Source: Alphaproteobacteria bacterium (GTDB taxonomy: Bacteria > Myxococcota_A > UBA796 > CAJQPC01). Taken from it: a stretch of 64,000 nt of DNA. Both the position numbers and the translations under genes were made by a program. Numbering within the stretch: position 1 is the stretch's first letter; each line of letters opens with the position of its first letter. The stretch spans positions 372,001-436,000 of the forward strand of contig JACKEV010000008.1 of NCBI GenBank assembly GCA_020632795.1. Direction: 5' to 3'. The notes beneath the pieces are model-generated. The model ran no database searches and was not told the origin of the DNA. It saw nothing but the letters and a program-made list of their open reading frames with translations. Of this stretch, positions 61,775-64,000 are shown piece after piece.

Positions 61775-62305
61775 CTACCCTTGCGCAGGGGGGAGGCGCT
61801 GAAGCTCGGTGATCACCATCTTGAGGGCACCAGGGCCCGCCAGGATGCAGCCGGCGTCGTCCAGCCCGCCCTCGCTCCCGCCGCTCTCCATGCAGGGCGT
61901 GGAGCCGTTGGTGCCCCAGTCCAGGCGCATGCGGGGCGAGAGCTTCGCGTCCAGGGACTCCTCGGCGATCTGCAGCACCTGCACCTGGAGGTACAGCTCG
62001 TCGGGGAAGGTGTTGGTCTCGGTGGTGCCGAGGCTGCGCTTGCCCAGCTCCAGCTCGATCCGACCGTCGCGGACCTTCACCTCCTGGGTCTCGTCCCAGA
62101 TGGGGTTGCGGGCGGTGGGGCTCTCGAACAAGGCGAACCGCAGGCCCACCGCGTCGGCGTTGACCGGCTCGCGGCGGCGGGAGAACGTCGCCGCGAAGCG
62201 CAGGGTGAGCTTGGGGGGGCGATCCCCCTTCGCCCAGCCGGGCGTGGACAGGGTGAAGAGCGCGGCTGAGGCTACGCCGCCCATCAGCAGGGTTCGTCGT
62301 CGCAT
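61775..62305 (-). CDS. Tat-type exported protein of unknown function
   Basis: 176 residues from ATG 62305 (GGAGG upstream). The leader MRRRTLLMGGVASAALFTLSTPGWA is Arg-rich and Tat-like, though it lacks a full RRxFLK. The mature part is beta-rich (KLTLRFAATFSRRRE..., RIELELGKRSLGTTETNTFPDELYLQVQVLQIAEE). Two Cys (TPCMES and DAGCIL) flank a Gly/Ser-rich loop. No family recognised. Confidence 0.7.
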   Translation of the reverse strand: MRRRTLLMGGVASAALFTLSTPGWAKGDRPPKLTLRFAATFSRRREPVNADAVGLRFALFESPTARNPIWDETQEVKVRDGRIELELGKRSLGTTETNTFPDELYLQVQVLQIAEESLDAKLSPRMRLDWGTNGSTPCMESGGSEGGLDDAGCILAGPGALKMVITELQRLPPAQG

Positions 62306-62351
62306 CGGTCCTCCGAGGAGGCTCCGGTATCCCGGAACGCGCCGCCGCTCC

Positions 62352-62367
62352 AGCGGGAGGGGTGCCA
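62352..62367 (-). promoter_or_regulatory. Weak sigma-54-like promoter upstream of the 62305 gene
   Basis: TGGCACCCCTCCCGCT on the minus strand keeps -24 TGGCAC and -12 GC at the right spacing, but the -12 element (CCGC) departs from TTGC. Predicted start about 36 nt before the ATG. Confidence 0.35.
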
Positions 62368-62444
62368 GGAACGGGCCGCCCCGAGGGCGATTCTGCAACC
62401 CCTGGCCCCAGGAACGCGGTAGCATCGGGACGACGGAGGTGTGT

Positions 62445-62735
62445 GTGCCTGGCGTGACCCTGCACTACGGAGAGGGTGCCACGGAGCTCGTCCCGAGGAT
62501 CGAGCTCGACGAGTGGGATCCGCCCCCGGACGCCCTGGCGATGATCCCCCGGGATCTCGCGCTCGCTCTGCGGGTGCTGCCGGTGGTGCGCTCCGATGAG
62601 ACGCTGGTGCTGGCCATCAGCACCCGGAGCGTGCCCGGCGCATGCGTGGCCCTGGAGGCGATGCTGAGCCTGGACATCGCCCCGGTGGAGGCCGACGCCG
62701 ACAAGATCGAGTCGATGCTGGCCCGACTATTCTGA
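62445..62735 (+). CDS. Orphan GspE/MshE N-terminal-domain-like protein
   Basis: 96 residues from GTG 62445 (GGAGG with 5-nt spacing; GTG 62439 also possible). The pattern IPRDLALALRVLPVVRSDETLVLAIS...ALEAMLSLDIAPVEADADKIESMLARLF matches the N-terminal module of GspE/PilB ATPases (MshEN), which in some proteins binds cyclic di-GMP. No ATPase domain is attached. It could be a stand-alone regulator. It overlaps the convergent gene by 9 bp. Confidence 0.65.
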   Translation: MPGVTLHYGEGATELVPRIELDEWDPPPDALAMIPRDLALALRVLPVVRSDETLVLAISTRSVPGACVALEAMLSLDIAPVEADADKIESMLARLF

Positions 62736-64000
62736 GCCCGGGATCGGCGCGAGCGCGTCGATCGGCGCGTCGGCGGCCTCGATGACCCGGGGCACCACGT
62801 CGACCCGCAGCGCTGAAGGGTCCACCGGGACGATCTCCCCGGTGAGGCCGTCGTGGGCCAGCGCCGGGCCGCTCAGCCAGGGAGACAGATCGATCGTGAC
62901 CGGCTCGGGCGCCCAGAGGACCCACAGCGGGCCCCCCAGCGCACCCACCGCGAGCTGGGGGCCGTCGGCGTCCTGGGTGCGCTCGGCGCCGCGCCGCGCC
63001 AACTGCCAGGCCCAGGCGCCCGCGTCGAGCAGCTCGGGCAGGGGCGCGACGTACTCGGTGTCCACCAGGGCCAGGGCCAGGCCCTCCAGGCCGTAGGGGT
63101 AGGGGGCGCCGTCGTCGAGGTCCAGGGTCACGGCGTCGGGGTGCGCGTCCTCCCAGTCCTCGAAGCGGTCCAGCAGGGTGGCGTCGGTGACCGGCTCCAG
63201 GCCGACCTCGCCCCAGGGGTCGCACTGCTGGCTGATCCCACCCAGCCAGGCGTACAGCTCGGTGACGTCCTCGCGGTAGAGGGCGTTGGTGTCGGGGTGG
63301 GTCATGGTCCCGAAGGACCAGGGCAGGGCCGGCGCGTCGACCGCGCGGGCGTAGAGGCGCTCCAGCCAGAGCTGGAGGAAGCGCCGCTTGAGCTGGGCCG
63401 GGGTGGAGAGCACCAGGTGCTCGCCGGAGGTCTGGGTGCGCCCGATCTGCGGGTGGCTGGGCAGGGCGACCCAGGGGGCGGTGGGGTCCCAGGTCAGGGT
63501 GTCGGGGCGGTTGGGCCGGAAGGGGGTGAGGGGGAGCTGGGCCCAGGGGGTGTCGACCATCTCTTCGCCGCTGGCGAACAGGGTGACGTCGTAGGCGTCC
63601 ATCAGGCGCAGGGCCTGGTTGCGCACCAGGGGGTCGTCGAGGGGGGTGGCGTCGTCGACCCGGTGGACCGGGGCGCCCAGGGCGGCCTCGATCTCGGTGA
63701 GGTGGCTCTCCCAGGTGGCGGTGATGAGGTCGGCGGTGACGTCCTCCCCCGAGAAGCGGGCCCAGAAGCCGTCGGCCTCGGGGTCGGAGGGGCCGTCGTC
63801 CCAGGCGCCGAGCGCCGAGGGGTGGAAGTGGGCGCCGAAGGTGTGCCCGCGCTCGGCCAGCGCCGCGAGGTGGTCGTCGCCGGACAGACGGGCGTCGCGG
63901 GCGTACTCGCCGTTGAGCTGGAAGGACAGGCGCGCCCCGTAGCGCTCGGCCTCGCTGGCCAGCCAGAGGATCTCCCGGCGGTGGCCCTGGTAGGTGGCCT
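62727..64000 (-). CDS. Polysaccharide-deacetylase-like protein (5' end beyond right edge)
   Basis: At least 424 residues with no start in the window. Near the edge AERGHTFGAHFHPSALG resembles the metal-binding HxxxH strand of NodB-type polysaccharide deacetylases. The rest (WLERLYARAVDAPALPWSFGTMTHPDTNALYREDV, and a C-terminal VDPSALRVDVVPRVIEAADAP) is an accessory domain I do not recognise. If active it would remove acetyl groups from glycans. Confidence 0.55.
   Translation of the reverse strand, partial: ATYQGHRREILWLASEAERYGARLSFQLNGEYARDARLSGDDHLAALAERGHTFGAHFHPSALGAWDDGPSDPEADGFWARFSGEDVTADLITATWESHLTEIEAALGAPVHRVDDATPLDDPLVRNQALRLMDAYDVTLFASGEEMVDTPWAQLPLTPFRPNRPDTLTWDPTAPWVALPSHPQIGRTQTSGEHLVLSTPAQLKRRFLQLWLERLYARAVDAPALPWSFGTMTHPDTNALYREDVTELYAWLGGISQQCDPWGEVGLEPVTDATLLDRFEDWEDAHPDAVTLDLDDGAPYPYGLEGLALALVDTEYVAPLPELLDAGAWAWQLARRGAERTQDADGPQLAVGALGGPLWVLWAPEPVTIDLSPWLSGPALAHDGLTGEIVPVDPSALRVDVVPRVIEAADAPIDALAPIPGSE

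Overview
The window is GC-rich (about 70% by eye) and almost fully coding. It has the look of a Myxococcota-type (former deltaproteobacterial) genome. The signs are many short secreted lipoproteins with Asp/Thr-rich DDTG linkers, MopE-like CDGxDNDCDG repeats, PKD and FG-GAP proteins, sigma-54 activators, Ser/Thr kinases and receiver/J-domain-like hybrids. The taxonomic call is inference; no rRNA or tRNA gene was found in the window.

Layout. 1-2,100: clpX, yqgE and a truncated Ser/Thr kinase, all leftward. 2,171-6,480: a CbpA-type J protein, membrane proteins and an acyl-CoA thioesterase II. 6,485-9,874: an NfeD-flotillin pair divergent from a PspF-like activator, with a sigma-54 promoter and two operator-like repeats between them. 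9,878-14,134: a split MacAB-type ABC exporter (adaptor, two permeases, ATPase). 14,229-20,060: hybrid kinase, YdeI-family protein, MopE/FG-GAP lipoprotein, esterase lipoprotein. 20,122-25,107: a three-gene module that looks like a biological-conflict system: a STAND NTPase with an effector-associated-like N-terminus, a small unknown protein, and a MinD-like ATPase with a variant P-loop fused to TPRs. 26,428-34,381: a TruC-like pseudouridine synthase, then a tightly overlapping RDD-RDD-SpoIIM-DUF4129-DUF4350-MoxR-DUF58 operon.

34,382-34,768 has no gene. It holds a 279-bp imperfect palindrome followed by 19-bp tandem repeats. 34,769-39,520: Asp-box propeller lipoprotein, four-CBS protein, CHASE histidine kinase. 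39,618-43,631: a periplasmic aldehyde-oxidoreductase-type molybdoenzyme operon with fused Fe-S and Mo subunits and a clear promoter/operator. 43,624-47,823: secreted and membrane proteins, one with a sigma-54 promoter. 47,820-50,631: an NtrB/NtrC-like pair beside a sigma-54 promoter that drives a small membrane protein. 50,665-52,855: a three-gene overlapping operon ending in an EEP phosphodiesterase. 52,890-57,253: a winged-helix/STAND/TPR regulator divergent from an effector-like protein. 57,373-59,653: a LysR regulator and a frameshifted tyrosinase. 59,672-64,000: a frameshifted receiver/J-like protein, a Tat-type secreted protein, an orphan GspE-N-like protein and a truncated polysaccharide-deacetylase-like gene.

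Strongest leads: the STAND/MinD module; the winged-helix STAND regulator with its candidate effector; sigma-54 control of flotillin-NfeD by a PspF-like protein with a dead receiver; and the long palindromic element at 34.4-34.8 kb.
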